Below are positions 1 through 8,857 of a DNA stretch of 64,000 bases, one piece after another (position 1 is the first letter of the stretch; every line of letters starts with the position of its first letter). Origin of the DNA: Streptomyces roseolus (lineage in GTDB: Bacteria; Actinomycetota; Actinomycetes; Streptomycetales; Streptomycetaceae); the NCBI RefSeq assembly GCF_014649855.1, contig NZ_BMTV01000026.1, positions 62,001 to 126,000 on the forward strand, read 5' to 3'. The notes under the pieces are model-generated. The model did not search any database, was not told the origin of the DNA, and saw nothing but the letters and a program-made list of their open reading frames with translations. Both the position numbers and the translations under genes were made by a program.

Positions 1-928
1 GGTCATGCTCGCCGGGCGCGTGGTCGCCTCCCTCGCCCACGGCTCCTTCTTCGGCATCGGCTCCGTCGTCGCCGCGGGCCTCGTCGCCCCCGACAAGAAG
101 GCCGGGGCCATCGCCACCATGTTCACCGGCCTCACCGTCGCCAACATCGTCGGCGTCCCGCTGGGCACCTTCATCGGGCAGGCCGTCGGCTGGCGCACCA
201 CCTTCGCGGTCGTCGCCGCCCTCGGCGTCGTCGGACTCGCCGGCATCGCCCGTCTCGTCCCCGCCATGCCCCGCCCCGAAAGCGCGAACCTGCGGCGCGA
301 GTTCACCGCCTTCCGCAACCCCCAGGTCCTCCTCGCCATGGCGATGACCGTCCTCGGCTTCGGCGGTGTCTTCGCCGCCATCACCTACATCGCGCCGATG
401 ATGACCGAGACCGCCGGGTACTCGGAGGGCGCCGTGACCTGGCTGCTCGTCCTGTTCGGCGTCGGCATGTTCCTCGGCAACCTCCTCGGCGGCCGCTTCG
501 CCGACCGCGCCCTGATGCCCCTGCTGTACACGACCCTCGGCGGGCTCGCGGTCGTCCTCGCCCTGTTCACCCTCGCCGCGCACGACAAGATCCTCTCCGC
601 GGTCGCCGTCTTCCTCGTCGGAGCGCTCGGCTTCGCCACCGTCCCGCCCCTCCAGAAGCGCGTCCTCGACCAGGCGCACGGCGCCCCCACCCTCGCGTCC
701 GCCGTCAACATCGGCGCCTTCAACCTCGGCAACGCCCTCGCCGCCTGGCTCGGCGGCCTCGTCATCGCCGCGGGGCTCGGCTACACCGCCCCCAACTGGG
801 TCGGCGCCCTCCTCGCCGTCACCGCCCTCGCCCTCGCCTTCTGGTCCGCCGCGCTCGAACGCCGCACCGCCAAGGCCGGCAGGGTCGTGGCCCAGGCCGC
901 CCCGGCCCGCACCCCCGTCCACCACTGA
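1..928 (+). CDS. MFS drug/sugar efflux transporter, 5' partial
   Basis: Inner-membrane exporter of the major facilitator superfamily, closest in style to the AraJ/Cmx DHA1 group. The window opens inside the gene: the frame is open to the left edge and the first visible residues already lie in a mid-N-domain segment (GRVVASLAHG), so the first helices are missing. About 8-9 hydrophobic helices remain. The stretch GLTVANIVGVPLGTFIG resembles motif C of proton-coupled antiporters, which supports efflux. The protein ends in a short hydrophilic tail. The aldo/keto reductase gene follows 85 bases later on the same strand and could be co-transcribed. Substrate cannot be read from sequence. Confidence 0.9.
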   Translation, partial: VMLAGRVVASLAHGSFFGIGSVVAAGLVAPDKKAGAIATMFTGLTVANIVGVPLGTFIGQAVGWRTTFAVVAALGVVGLAGIARLVPAMPRPESANLRREFTAFRNPQVLLAMAMTVLGFGGVFAAITYIAPMMTETAGYSEGAVTWLLVLFGVGMFLGNLLGGRFADRALMPLLYTTLGGLAVVLALFTLAAHDKILSAVAVFLVGALGFATVPPLQKRVLDQAHGAPTLASAVNIGAFNLGNALAAWLGGLVIAAGLGYTAPNWVGALLAVTALALAFWSAALERRTAKAGRVVAQAAPARTPVHH

Positions 929-1013
929 CCCGGCCTTCCGGAGCCCCCTCCGTGAACGCCCCCCGCACCACCGAGCGCACCGCGCTCACCCAGTGAAGGA
1001 GCACGTACCCACC

Positions 1014-1853
1014 ATGGCACCGTCCGCCACGCCCGCCGTCCCCACCGTCAAGCTGAACAACGGCGTCGAGATCCCCCAGCTCGGCTTCGGCGTCTTCCAG
1101 GTCGCCGACGACGCGACCACCGCGGCCGTCACGGCCGCCCTCGACGCCGGATACCGCAGCATCGACACGGCCGCCGTCTACGGCAACGAGGCCGGTGTCG
1201 GCCGGGCCCTCGCCGCCTCCGGAATCGCCCGCGAGGAGCTGTTCGTCACCACCAAGCTGTGGAACGCCGACCAGGGCTACGACGCCACCCTCCGGGCCTT
1301 CGACGCCGGCCTGGCCAGGCTCGGCCTGGACTACGTCGACCTGTACCTGATCCACTGGCCGACCCCGGCCCGCGACCTGTACCGCGACTCCTGGCGCGCC
1401 CTGGAGCGGCTCGCCGAGGAGGGCCGGATCCGCGCCGCCGGCGTCTCCAACTTCCAGCCCGAGCACCTGCGCCGGCTGCTCGACGGCGCCACGCTGACCC
1501 CGGCCGTCAACCAGATCGAGCTGCACCCCGCGCTCCAGCAGTCCGCACTGCGCGCCTTCCACGGCGAGCACGGGATCGCCACCGAGGCGTGGAGCCCGCT
1601 GGCGCAGGGCGCGGTCCTCGACGACCCGGCGATCGCCGCGATCGCCGCCGCCCACGGCAAGTCGCCCGCCCAGGTCGTCATCCGCTGGCACCTCCAGCTC
1701 GGCAACGTGGTCATCCCGAAGTCGGTCACCCCGGCCCGCATCCGGGCCAACGCCGACGTCTTCGACTTCGTCCTGACGGACGAGGAGATGGCGGCGATCG
1801 CCGGTCTCGACCGCGGCCTGCGCACCGGCCCGCACCCCGACGAGCTGAACTGA
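1014..1853 (+). CDS. Aldo/keto reductase
   Basis: NADPH-dependent carbonyl reductase of the AKR superfamily (2,5-diketo-gluconate reductase-like), 279 residues, a usual length. The catalytic tetrad is visible: Asp51 and Tyr56 (IDTAAVYGNE), Lys81 (TTKLW) and His114 (YLIHWP). The cofactor end is present as the IPKSV segment followed by an arginine-containing RIRANADVFDF stretch. I chose ATG 1014 because an AAGGAG ribosome site lies 12 bases upstream; a GTG at 993 in frame lacks one. Cytoplasmic. Probably co-transcribed with the MFS gene. The physiological substrate is unknown. Confidence 0.93.
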   Translation: MAPSATPAVPTVKLNNGVEIPQLGFGVFQVADDATTAAVTAALDAGYRSIDTAAVYGNEAGVGRALAASGIAREELFVTTKLWNADQGYDATLRAFDAGLARLGLDYVDLYLIHWPTPARDLYRDSWRALERLAEEGRIRAAGVSNFQPEHLRRLLDGATLTPAVNQIELHPALQQSALRAFHGEHGIATEAWSPLAQGAVLDDPAIAAIAAAHGKSPAQVVIRWHLQLGNVVIPKSVTPARIRANADVFDFVLTDEEMAAIAGLDRGLRTGPHPDELN

Positions 1854-1860
1854 CCCCCAC

Positions 1861-1887
1861 GCCCCCGTCGCCTCCGGTGACGGGGGC
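1861..1887. terminator. Hairpin between convergent genes
   Basis: Perfect 9-bp stem (GCCCCCGTC / GACGGGGGC) with a 9-base loop, starting 8 bases after the aldo/keto reductase stop and upstream of the convergent SDR stop. No T run, as is usual in Streptomyces. Confidence 0.6.
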
Positions 1888-1941
1888 GGCGCCTTCGGGG
1901 CCTTCCCCCCTCCCGGACACCTCGCCGCGGCGGTCGGGCCC

Positions 1942-2745
1942 TCAGAGGGCGTCGGTGACGGGGGCGGCGGCGAGGGCGTCCAGGGATTCGGGGACGGTCT
2001 GGCCGCCGTCGACGGTCAGGGTCTGGCCGGTGATGAACGCGGCCTCGTCGGAGGCGAGGAAGCCGACGGCGTGGGCGATGTCGGCGGGCTCTCCCAGCCG
2101 GCCCAGCGGGATCGACGCGGCCATCCGCCGCAGGTACCCCTCGCCCAGCGCGTCCAGGCCCTCGGTGCGGACGTTCCCGGGGAGCACGGCGTTGACGGTG
2201 ATGCCGAGGGGGGCCAGCTCCAGGGCCGCCCCTCGCAGGAAGCCGAGCTGGCCGGCCTTGCTCGCGCCGTAGTGGGACCAGCCGGTGAAGCCGGTGGTCG
2301 GTCCGGTGATGGACGAGGTGAGGACGACGCGGCCGCGCCCGGCGCGTTCCATCGCGGGCAGGCACGCCCGCACGGCGAGGATCGTGCCCCGGAGGTTGAC
2401 GGCGAGGACGTCGTCGACATCGGCCGCCGTCATCTCGCGCAGCGGCTTCTCGGGGAAGACGCCGGCGTTCGCGCAGAGGACGTCGACGTGGCCGTGGAGG
2501 CGCTCCGCCTCGGCCGCCATCGCCTCGACCGCGGCCGGGTCGCGCAGGTCCACGCCGGTCCCGGCGACCCGCCCGCCGGTGGCGCGTGCGACGGCCCCGG
2601 CCACCTCGCGCGCCACGGCCGCGTCCCGTCCGGTCAGGAGCACGGCCGCGCCCCGGCGGGCGAAGAGTTCGGCGATGCCCCGCCCGATGCCGCGCGTCCC
2701 GCCCGTCACCACGACGGACCGCTCTCGCCAAGGGGTGTCGGTCAT
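1942..2745 (-). CDS. SDR family oxidoreductase
   Basis: Short-chain dehydrogenase/reductase, classical type, 267 residues. It has the nucleotide-binding motif TGGTRGIG near residue 14, the CANAG segment near 90, catalytic Ser in LTSSITG and the YGASK motif with the Tyr and Lys. The end carries the usual ITGQTLTVDGG signature of FabG-like enzymes. ATG at 2745 has a GAGGAGAGG ribosome site upstream. Reads toward the aldo/keto reductase, so the two are convergent. Substrate not predictable. Confidence 0.93.
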   Translation of the reverse strand: MTDTPWRERSVVVTGGTRGIGRGIAELFARRGAAVLLTGRDAAVAREVAGAVARATGGRVAGTGVDLRDPAAVEAMAAEAERLHGHVDVLCANAGVFPEKPLREMTAADVDDVLAVNLRGTILAVRACLPAMERAGRGRVVLTSSITGPTTGFTGWSHYGASKAGQLGFLRGAALELAPLGITVNAVLPGNVRTEGLDALGEGYLRRMAASIPLGRLGEPADIAHAVGFLASDEAAFITGQTLTVDGGQTVPESLDALAAAPVTDAL

Positions 2746-2985
2746 GGACCGTCCCGTCCTCTCCTCGTCACGCTCCGATGCCTCCGCCCACCGTAGGCGA
2801 CCCGCTCGCGCGCCGGTGGGGCCGGGCCCCGGGCCGCCCTCGCGGGCGGCGGGGATCTCACCCGTACGAGGCACCCGGGCGCTCCGGTGACGGGCCGTCG
2901 GGCATCCGCCGTCCGGGCGAACGCGGTGTCGGTCCTCTGACATATCCTTCCCGCCATCGCACGCCGACTCGAAGGACCCAGAGCA

Positions 2986-4494
2986 TTGACCGGCTTCACC
3001 GCTTTCCCCCTGCCTTTCCAGGCCTCCCGCACGATGCCGTACACCCCGCCGCGGACCTTGCGGGAACTGGAGATGATGGAGTGCAGCGCGCATATCCGCG
3101 CGAAATCGGGGTGGTTCGAGAAGAGGAACGACGCCGACATCGTGGCCCGGTGGACGCGTGAGGCGGTCGCGCAGGGGCTCACCGAGGCGCAGGTGGCGTA
3201 CGTGCTCGCGGAACTCGCGCACTACGCCGCGCTGCGGGACGGGGCGACCGGCGTCGAGGTGTCCGCGGTGGACGGGGTGTGGCAGTCGGACGCCCTCGTC
3301 GACGAGGGGCTCAGGTCCCGGCTGCGGGACGCGGTGCGGGTCCTCGAGGAGGTTCCCGAGGCGGAGAAGGACTGGCATCCCGGTTCCGACGGCCAGGTGC
3401 TCGACCTCGTCCACCCCTCGCTGTTCTGCCTGGTGCGGGAGGTGAGCGGCGCCCCCGAGGAGGCGTGGCGGAACCCGACGGACCACTACTCGGCCTACGA
3501 GTTCTCGGAGCGCTTCCAGTGGCTGCCCACGGACGTCGAGGTCGACGACGAGGGCGGGGTCTCCTTCCTCTCGTACGTCAACAACGTCCACCCCGAGACC
3601 CATCGTGAACTCGACTCCGTGCTGCCGGAGTTGTTCGGCAGGATGCGTCCGCTGTTCGAGCGGGTGCTCACCGACCTGCGCCATCCGCGGCCGCTGCGCA
3701 TCGAGGCCGACCCCTACGGGTGGTACGAGGCGGAGCCGGCGTATCCGGCCAAGGCCGACCACCCCGACGACGCCGCCTACCAGGAGGCCTACCACGCGTG
3801 GGTCGAGGCCCACGACGACTGGTACGAGAACCGCACGCCGGTTGTCCCGGACGCCCCCGGGTTCACCGCTCCCGAGGCGCCCGCCGAGGCCGACCGGGTC
3901 GACCTGCGCGGTCGCCGCCTCCAGGTGATCGTCAAGCTCGCCACCATCCACCTGACCCCCGAGAAGCCCGAGTACGCCGGCGGTTCCTGGCACGTCGAGG
4001 GGATGGTGAACGAGCGCATCGTCTCGACGGGGCTCTACTACTGGGACAGCGAGAACATCACCGAGAGCCGGCTGGGCTTCCGCACGGCCGTCGACGAGCC
4101 GGAGTACGAGCAGAGCGACGACACCGGTGTCCGCGAGGTCTACGGCCTGGAGAACGACGAAGCGCTGAACCAGCCGCTGGGATCGGCGTCGACGCCGCAG
4201 GGCCGCTGTCTGGCCTTTCCGAACGTCCTCCAGCACCGCGTCGACGCCTTCCGCCTCGCGGACCCCACCCGGCCGGGACACCGCAAGATCCTCGCGTTCT
4301 TCCTGGTCGACCCCTCCCGGCGGATCGTCTCGACGGCCGACGTGCCGCCGCAGCAGCCGTGGGCCGACACCTCGACCATGACGCTGGAGCAGGCCAGGAC
4401 CTTCCGCGAAGAGCTCATGAAGGAACGCAAGTTCTTCGTCGACGAGCACAACGAGCAGCTTTACGAGCGGGAGTTCTCCCTCTGCGAGCACTGA
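2986..4494 (+). CDS. DUF4246 family protein, putative 2OG-Fe(II) oxygenase-like fold
   Basis: A 502-residue protein I recognise as DUF4246, a family common in fungi and scattered in Streptomyces; function unknown. The TTG start at 2986 is preceded by a GAAGGA site 9 bases upstream and gives the full N-terminus. The segment WHVEGMVNE near residue 333, a later LQHRVDAF near 412, and GHRKILAFFLVDP near 430 have the spacing of the His-X-Glu...His...Lys/Arg pattern of double-stranded beta-helix oxygenases. That reading is my inference and not established for the family. No signal peptide or membrane helix. Upstream 240 bases are non-coding. A very strong hairpin follows at 4517-4563. Confidence 0.85.
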   Translation: MTGFTAFPLPFQASRTMPYTPPRTLRELEMMECSAHIRAKSGWFEKRNDADIVARWTREAVAQGLTEAQVAYVLAELAHYAALRDGATGVEVSAVDGVWQSDALVDEGLRSRLRDAVRVLEEVPEAEKDWHPGSDGQVLDLVHPSLFCLVREVSGAPEEAWRNPTDHYSAYEFSERFQWLPTDVEVDDEGGVSFLSYVNNVHPETHRELDSVLPELFGRMRPLFERVLTDLRHPRPLRIEADPYGWYEAEPAYPAKADHPDDAAYQEAYHAWVEAHDDWYENRTPVVPDAPGFTAPEAPAEADRVDLRGRRLQVIVKLATIHLTPEKPEYAGGSWHVEGMVNERIVSTGLYYWDSENITESRLGFRTAVDEPEYEQSDDTGVREVYGLENDEALNQPLGSASTPQGRCLAFPNVLQHRVDAFRLADPTRPGHRKILAFFLVDPSRRIVSTADVPPQQPWADTSTMTLEQARTFREELMKERKFFVDEHNEQLYEREFSLCEH

Positions 4495-4516
4495 GCTCAC
4501 GGCCCCGGCCGGACGC

Positions 4517-4563
4517 GGCGCGCCGCTCCGGTACCCCCGTGCGGGGTACCGGAGCGGCGCGCC
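4517..4563. terminator. Bidirectional terminator, 21-bp perfect stem
   Basis: Perfect 21-bp stem (left arm 4517-4537, right arm 4543-4563) with a five-base loop CGTGC. It lies exactly between the convergent stops at 4494 and 4572 and would stop transcription from both sides. Confidence 0.9.
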
Positions 4564-4571
4564 CGTCCCGT

Positions 4572-5963
4572 TCAGTCGCAGCAGCAGTCGCAGCACTTGC
4601 ACGGGTTGCAGCAGCCGCCGTCGCCGCACCCGCCACCGGAACCTCCGCCCGAACCGCCGGAGCCACCCCCGGAACCGCCCGGGCCTCCCGAACCACCGGA
4701 CGAACCACCGGACGAACCACCCGAGTTGCCGCCGCCGCGCCCCCCGAACCAGCCGTCGCCGCCCGAGCCGTCCCGGCCGGAACCGGAACCGCCACCGTTT
4801 CCGCCACCGCCGTCGAACTGGACGGACTCCAGGTCCTCCCCCTCGACCTCGTCGTCGCAGCGGCAGCAGTCGTGGCACAGCCTGCAGTCGGGGCAGAGGC
4901 GGCGCCACCGGCCGCACCGCCGGCACTCCCCGTCCGGCGGCCGGTTCGCCGCCGTCACGCCGCCCTCCGGGGCGGTGCCCGTGAGCGCGCCGACGCCGCA
5001 GGAGTGGTCGGCTCCCGGTCCCGGGAGGGTTTCCGTACGACGGCCCGGCAGGGGCAGCAGGCCGAACAGCCGCGGCCGGCCGGGGTGCTGGTGGCCGTGG
5101 TCGCGGTGCCGGGGGTCGAAGGCACGGTCGACGGCGCGCTCCAACTCGCCGCCGAGCAGCGTCCTCACCAGCCGCCCGTCGACGAAGTCCGCCTCGGCCA
5201 GCGCCAGTCGGATGCCGTGGACGGCGTCGTCGCAGAGCCTGCGCACCTCGGCTCGGTCCGTGCCGGTCACGGCGATCGGGTTCCACGCGCCGGAGGCCGC
5301 GTCCGCGTCCAGGTCCTCCACGGCGTCCAGCAGGTGCGCCAGCCGGCCGAAGAGGCGGCCGGCCTCCGCGAGCGGTGCGGCGTTGCCCGGCCGGTCGGTG
5401 AGGACCGCGGTGTACGCGAAGGCGGCCGCGGTCGCCGTCTCCGTCGGCTCGGTCACCGTCAGCAGCGAGCCGCCGGGGCCGGTGGCCCGCTCGATCCCCG
5501 GCTGCCGCTCGACCGCCTCGACCAGCACCGCCGTGTCGAAACCGAGCCGCTCGCCGCCCGCCGCGCCCGCGCGGTCCCAGCCCCGGGCGATCCGGCGGGC
5601 CGCCACCGCCACCGGGCGGCGCGCCACCAGCCCGTCGCCGTCGGCGACGTGGTCGCGTATCTTCGCCGCGGCGAGCACCAGCGACACCGTCGCCGCGAGC
5701 CGCGCGCCCTCGCCCTGGGCCACGTCCGCCGACCGCATCCCGCGCAGCGGGCACGGGCCGGCGGCCCGCCGCCAGTCGCCGGTGCGCTCCGACTGCGCCT
5801 CGGTCAGCACCGAGACGATGAGGCCGTCGTAGTTGGTCGCCACCCGCGCGAACTGCCCGTACTCGCCGCGCAGCGCCAGGCACAGCCCGCACAGGTGCGC
5901 CATCCACTCCGTGCGCAGTCCCTCGCCCAGCCGATGACGGCACGGCCTGATGATTCCGAACAC
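4572..5963 (-). CDS. DUF5685 family protein with Gly-rich linker and Cys-rich tail
   Basis: Streptomyces protein family of unknown function. The N-terminal ~290 residues match the family as I know it: VFGIIRPCRH, then WMAHLCGLCLALRGEYGQFARV. The C-terminal third is unusual: a Cys-rich patch (CRRCGRWRRLCPDC, then LCHDCCRC), an acidic stretch, about 80 residues made almost only of Gly and Ser in GGSGG repeats, and a final cluster rich in Cys ending CNPCKCCDCCCD. Start GTG 5963 has a GGGGAGAA site and begins at the conserved FGI motif. No signal peptide. The Cys pattern suggests metal or redox binding, which is inference. Confidence 0.88.
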   Translation of the reverse strand: MFGIIRPCRHRLGEGLRTEWMAHLCGLCLALRGEYGQFARVATNYDGLIVSVLTEAQSERTGDWRRAAGPCPLRGMRSADVAQGEGARLAATVSLVLAAAKIRDHVADGDGLVARRPVAVAARRIARGWDRAGAAGGERLGFDTAVLVEAVERQPGIERATGPGGSLLTVTEPTETATAAAFAYTAVLTDRPGNAAPLAEAGRLFGRLAHLLDAVEDLDADAASGAWNPIAVTGTDRAEVRRLCDDAVHGIRLALAEADFVDGRLVRTLLGGELERAVDRAFDPRHRDHGHQHPGRPRLFGLLPLPGRRTETLPGPGADHSCGVGALTGTAPEGGVTAANRPPDGECRRCGRWRRLCPDCRLCHDCCRCDDEVEGEDLESVQFDGGGGNGGGSGSGRDGSGGDGWFGGRGGGNSGGSSGGSSGGSGGPGGSGGGSGGSGGGSGGGCGDGGCCNPCKCCDCCCD

Positions 5964-6080
5964 CGAAGTTCTCCCCCGTAGAGACGACCGCCGCCCGGAC
6001 ACCTCGCGTCGGGCGGCTCACGGGTACAGGATCCTAGAGGGTCACCCCTCGGGGAACGCCCGCGACGAATCCGCAGGCCG

Positions 6081-7310
6081 TCAGCGGGTCAGCCGGGCGA
6101 GCGCCGCGAGGACGGGCGCCACGCCGTCCTCCGCCGCCAGGCGGTCGGCGAGGGCGCGGGCGCGGACGCGGTGGGAGGTGTCCCGCGTCGCCGCGCGCAG
6201 CGCCGCCGCCAGGGTCCCGGCGGTGAGACGCCTCAGGGGTACGGCCCCGGGGGCGGCGCCCAGGGCGGTCAGGCGGGACGCCCAGAACGCCGCGTCGAAC
6301 TGGACCGGCACCGGCACGGTCGGCACCCCGGCCCGCAGGACGGCGCCGGTCGTGCCCGCTCCCGCGTGGTGGACGACGGCCGCCGTACGCGGGAACAGCA
6401 GGGAGTGCGGCACCTCGTCGACGGTCAGGATGTCGTCGTCCCGGGCGGCCAGCCCGGCCCAGCCCTTCTGCACGACGCCGCGCACCTTCGCCGCGCGCAG
6501 CGCCGCGACGATCTCGCCGCTCACCCGCTCGGGATCGGGCACGGTGGCGCTGCCGAGCCCGACGAAGACCGGCGGGGGCCCGGCGGCGAGGAAGTCCTCC
6601 AGCGCGCGGGGCAGCCGCCCGGTCTCGTGCGGCCACCAGTATCCGGCGACCTCCAGGCCGGCGGGCCAGTCCCGGGGCCGGGGGACGACGACTTCGCTGT
6701 AGCCGTGCAGCACCTGCCGGGGCCGCCGCGCCCGGGACCGTCCGCCCGGCCCCGCGAGCCCGTGCCGCCGTGGCAGCGAGCGTACGGCGTCGTGGAACAT
6801 GAGCTCCACCGACGTCATGACGACCCGTCCGCTCAGCCGGTTCCCCGCCGCGCCCAGGGGCCGCGTGCCCAGGACGGGGGCGGGGAACTCCGCGGTGGGG
6901 TGCAGCGGCTGGAGGTGCAGGCCCAGGGCCGGCACGGACAGGCCCTCGGCGATGGCGTACCCGAGCGGCCCCAGCGCCCCGCCGACCAGCAGGACCTCGC
7001 CCTCCCGGGCCACGTCCACCAGGGCCGCGGTCATCTCGTCGACCGCTCCGCGGGCCATGGACGCGAGGCGTACGAGCTTTCCCGCGCCGGTCCGCGCGTC
7101 GTGCAGCCGACGGCCCCGGGTGGAGTGCAGCTCGGCGCGGGGGTCCACGGGCAGCGGACGGAACCGCACCCCCGACCCCGCCACCAGCGGCTCGAACACC
7201 GCGTGCGCGGCCAGCGTCACCTCGTGCCCGGCCCGTACGAGACCGGCGCCCAGACCCGTGTACGGCGCGACGTCGCCCCGCGACCCCGCCGTCATCATCA
7301 CGATGCGCAC
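6081..7310 (-). CDS. GT1-family glycosyltransferase (UGT type)
   Basis: Transfers a sugar from an NDP-sugar to a small molecule or lipid. 409 residues, GT-B fold. The N-terminal loop TAGSRGDVAPYTGLG is the acceptor-side signature shared with sterol and antibiotic glycosyltransferases. The C-terminal half has VFVGLGSAT, then the donor-binding region HHAGAGTTGAVLRAGVPTV and a following QFDAAFWASRL, a diverged PSPG-like segment. I start at GTG 7310 just before RIVMMTAGSRG; longer open frame upstream is Pro/Arg/Gly-rich and non-homologous in look. No biosynthetic cluster surrounds it, so the acceptor is unknown. Confidence 0.9.
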   Translation of the reverse strand: MRIVMMTAGSRGDVAPYTGLGAGLVRAGHEVTLAAHAVFEPLVAGSGVRFRPLPVDPRAELHSTRGRRLHDARTGAGKLVRLASMARGAVDEMTAALVDVAREGEVLLVGGALGPLGYAIAEGLSVPALGLHLQPLHPTAEFPAPVLGTRPLGAAGNRLSGRVVMTSVELMFHDAVRSLPRRHGLAGPGGRSRARRPRQVLHGYSEVVVPRPRDWPAGLEVAGYWWPHETGRLPRALEDFLAAGPPPVFVGLGSATVPDPERVSGEIVAALRAAKVRGVVQKGWAGLAARDDDILTVDEVPHSLLFPRTAAVVHHAGAGTTGAVLRAGVPTVPVPVQFDAAFWASRLTALGAAPGAVPLRRLTAGTLAAALRAATRDTSHRVRARALADRLAAEDGVAPVLAALARLTR

Positions 7311-7523
7311 GCCGCCAGTGTGCCCCACCGGCCCCGGCACGACACCGAACCGCGCGGTGCACGGACCGGATCGACGCACCGGACCGGCCGCCCCGGCTCG
7401 GCAGCACGGGATCGGCCCCACCGGACCGGCCGCGCGAGGCCGGCCTCACCGGCGCGGTCGAAGCCGGGAGCCCGTCCGCTCGCGGCCCACGGAATCGGTC
7501 GTCCCCGTATCCCGCCCGACGGG

Positions 7524-7552
7524 TTGTCAGGTACGCGTCTGGCTCCTACAGT
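7524..7552 (+). promoter_or_regulatory. Promoter of the cellulose-attack unit
   Basis: TTGTCA (7524-7529) and TACAGT (7547-7552) separated by 17 bases, a good match to the main vegetative sigma factor consensus. The predicted start of transcription near 7559 lies just upstream of the CebR box. Confidence 0.65.
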
Positions 7553-7570
7553 GCGTCCAGCACCCTCACG

Positions 7571-7584
7571 TGGGAGCGCTCCCA
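7571..7584. promoter_or_regulatory. CebR operator, exact consensus
   Basis: The 14-bp palindrome TGGGAGCGCTCCCA is the established binding site of the LacI-family cellobiose repressor CebR in several Streptomyces. Here it sits about 12 bases after the predicted transcription start and 84 bases before the endoglucanase start codon, where a bound repressor would block elongation or initiation. It places the endoglucanase and LPMO under cello-oligosaccharide control. Confidence 0.9.
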
Positions 7585-7606
7585 ATCATAGGAAACCCGC
7601 ATCTTC

Positions 7607-7620
7607 CGGGAACGCTCCCC
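7607..7620. promoter_or_regulatory. Second, degenerate CebR-like box
   Basis: CGGGAACGCTCCCC matches the CebR consensus at 11 of 14 positions and lies 36 bp centre-to-centre from the exact box. It may be an auxiliary site. Confidence 0.4.
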
Positions 7621-7667
7621 TGCGCTCCGTCCCCCTGACAGGTCTCCCCTCCCCAGGAGGTCCCCCC

Positions 7668-8819
7668 GTGCGAGCGTCCCCCCGCCGCCTCCGTGCCGCG
7701 CTCGGCGCGCTGCTCCTCGCCTTCGCCACCCTGGTGGCGATGCTCGTGGGCACCGCGCCCGCGGCCACGGCCGACACCCTGATCTGCGAGCAGTACGGCA
7801 CGGCCACCGTCCAAGGCCGGTACGTCGTCCAGAACAACCGCTGGGGCACCGGCGCGACCCAGTGCGTCACCGCCACCGACACGGGCTTCCGGCTGACCCG
7901 CGCCGACGGCTCCGTGCCGACCGACGGCCCGCCGAAGGCGTACCCGTCGCTCTTCAACGGCTGCCACTACACGCGCTGTTCGCCCGGCACCGCCCTTCCC
8001 GCGCGGATCGACGGCATCGCCGCGGCCCCGAGCGGCATCTCGTACGGTTTCGTCGGCGACGCCGTCTACAACGCCTCGTACGACATCTGGCTGGACCCGA
8101 CGCCCCGGACCGACGGGGTGAACCGGACCGAGATCATGATCTGGTTCCACAAGGCCGGCCCGGTCCAGCCGATCGGCTCGCCGGTCGGGACCGCGACCGT
8201 CGGCGGCCGGTCGTGGCAGGTGTGGACGGGCGGCAACGGCTCCAACGACGTCATCTCCTTCGTCGCCCCGTCCGCCCTCGCGGAGTGGAACTTCGACGTC
8301 ATGGACTTCGTCCGGGAGACCGTCTCCCGGGGCATGGCCCGGAACGACTGGTACCTGACGAGCGTCCAGGCCGGCTTCGAACCCTGGCAGAACGGCGCCG
8401 GACTCACCGTCAACTCCTTCTCCTCGACGGTGACCCTCGGCACCCCGTCTCCCGGACCCGAGGAGCCGGGTCCGGGAGAGCCCGGCCCCGGTGAACCGGG
8501 CCCGACGACGGCCTGCCGGGTGACGTTCACCCCGAACGTCTGGACCGGCGGCTACACCGCGGACGTCACCGTCGCCAACGCCGGCCCCGCGGCCGTCGAG
8601 CCGTGGAAGCTGGCCTTCACCCTTCCGGCCGGTCACCGGATCACCCAGGCCTGGAACGCCGCCGTCACCCCGTCCTCCGGCACGGTGACGGCGACCGCCC
8701 TCGCCCACAACGCACGGATCCCCGCCGGGGGCAGCCAGTCCTTCGGCTTCCAGGGGACGTACAGCGGCACGTTCGCCCCGCCGTCCGGCTTCGCCCTCGG
8801 CGGGGTGCCCTGCTCGTGA
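7668..8819 (+). CDS. Secreted GH12 endo-beta-1,4-glucanase with CBM2
   Basis: Extracellular cellulase, 383 residues. Signal peptide with twin arginines and a hydrophobic core, likely cut after Ala35 (APAATA). Catalytic GH12 domain about 36-258: nucleophile Glu155 in RTEIMIWF and acid/base Glu238 in QAGFEPW. A Pro/Gly/Glu linker (about 259-280, PGPGE repeats) leads to a CBM2 cellulose-binding domain (283-383) with Cys at each end and the exposed Trp residues expected. GTG 7668 has a perfect AGGAGG eight bases upstream. The LPMO gene follows 38 bases later, so the two are likely co-transcribed and controlled by the CebR box. Confidence 0.95.
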   Translation: MRASPRRLRAALGALLLAFATLVAMLVGTAPAATADTLICEQYGTATVQGRYVVQNNRWGTGATQCVTATDTGFRLTRADGSVPTDGPPKAYPSLFNGCHYTRCSPGTALPARIDGIAAAPSGISYGFVGDAVYNASYDIWLDPTPRTDGVNRTEIMIWFHKAGPVQPIGSPVGTATVGGRSWQVWTGGNGSNDVISFVAPSALAEWNFDVMDFVRETVSRGMARNDWYLTSVQAGFEPWQNGAGLTVNSFSSTVTLGTPSPGPEEPGPGEPGPGEPGPTTACRVTFTPNVWTGGYTADVTVANAGPAAVEPWKLAFTLPAGHRITQAWNAAVTPSSGTVTATALAHNARIPAGGSQSFGFQGTYSGTFAPPSGFALGGVPCS

Positions 8820-8857
8820 CCCGAGGCGCGAGCCTCCCCCACCCACGCACAGGAGAC

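Noticed and set aside
2746..6021. A very long open minus-strand frame (to 6021) joined to the SDR gene
   Set aside because: It runs antisense to the DUF4246 gene and out of frame with the DUF5685 gene, is Arg/Gly/Pro-rich and has no domain before the SDR. It is a high-GC frame artefact; the SDR starts at 2745.
6171..7667. Plus-strand open frame running into the endoglucanase
   Set aside because: Covers the glycosyltransferase on the other strand and the promoter and CebR box; the signal peptide and AGGAGG define the start at 7668.
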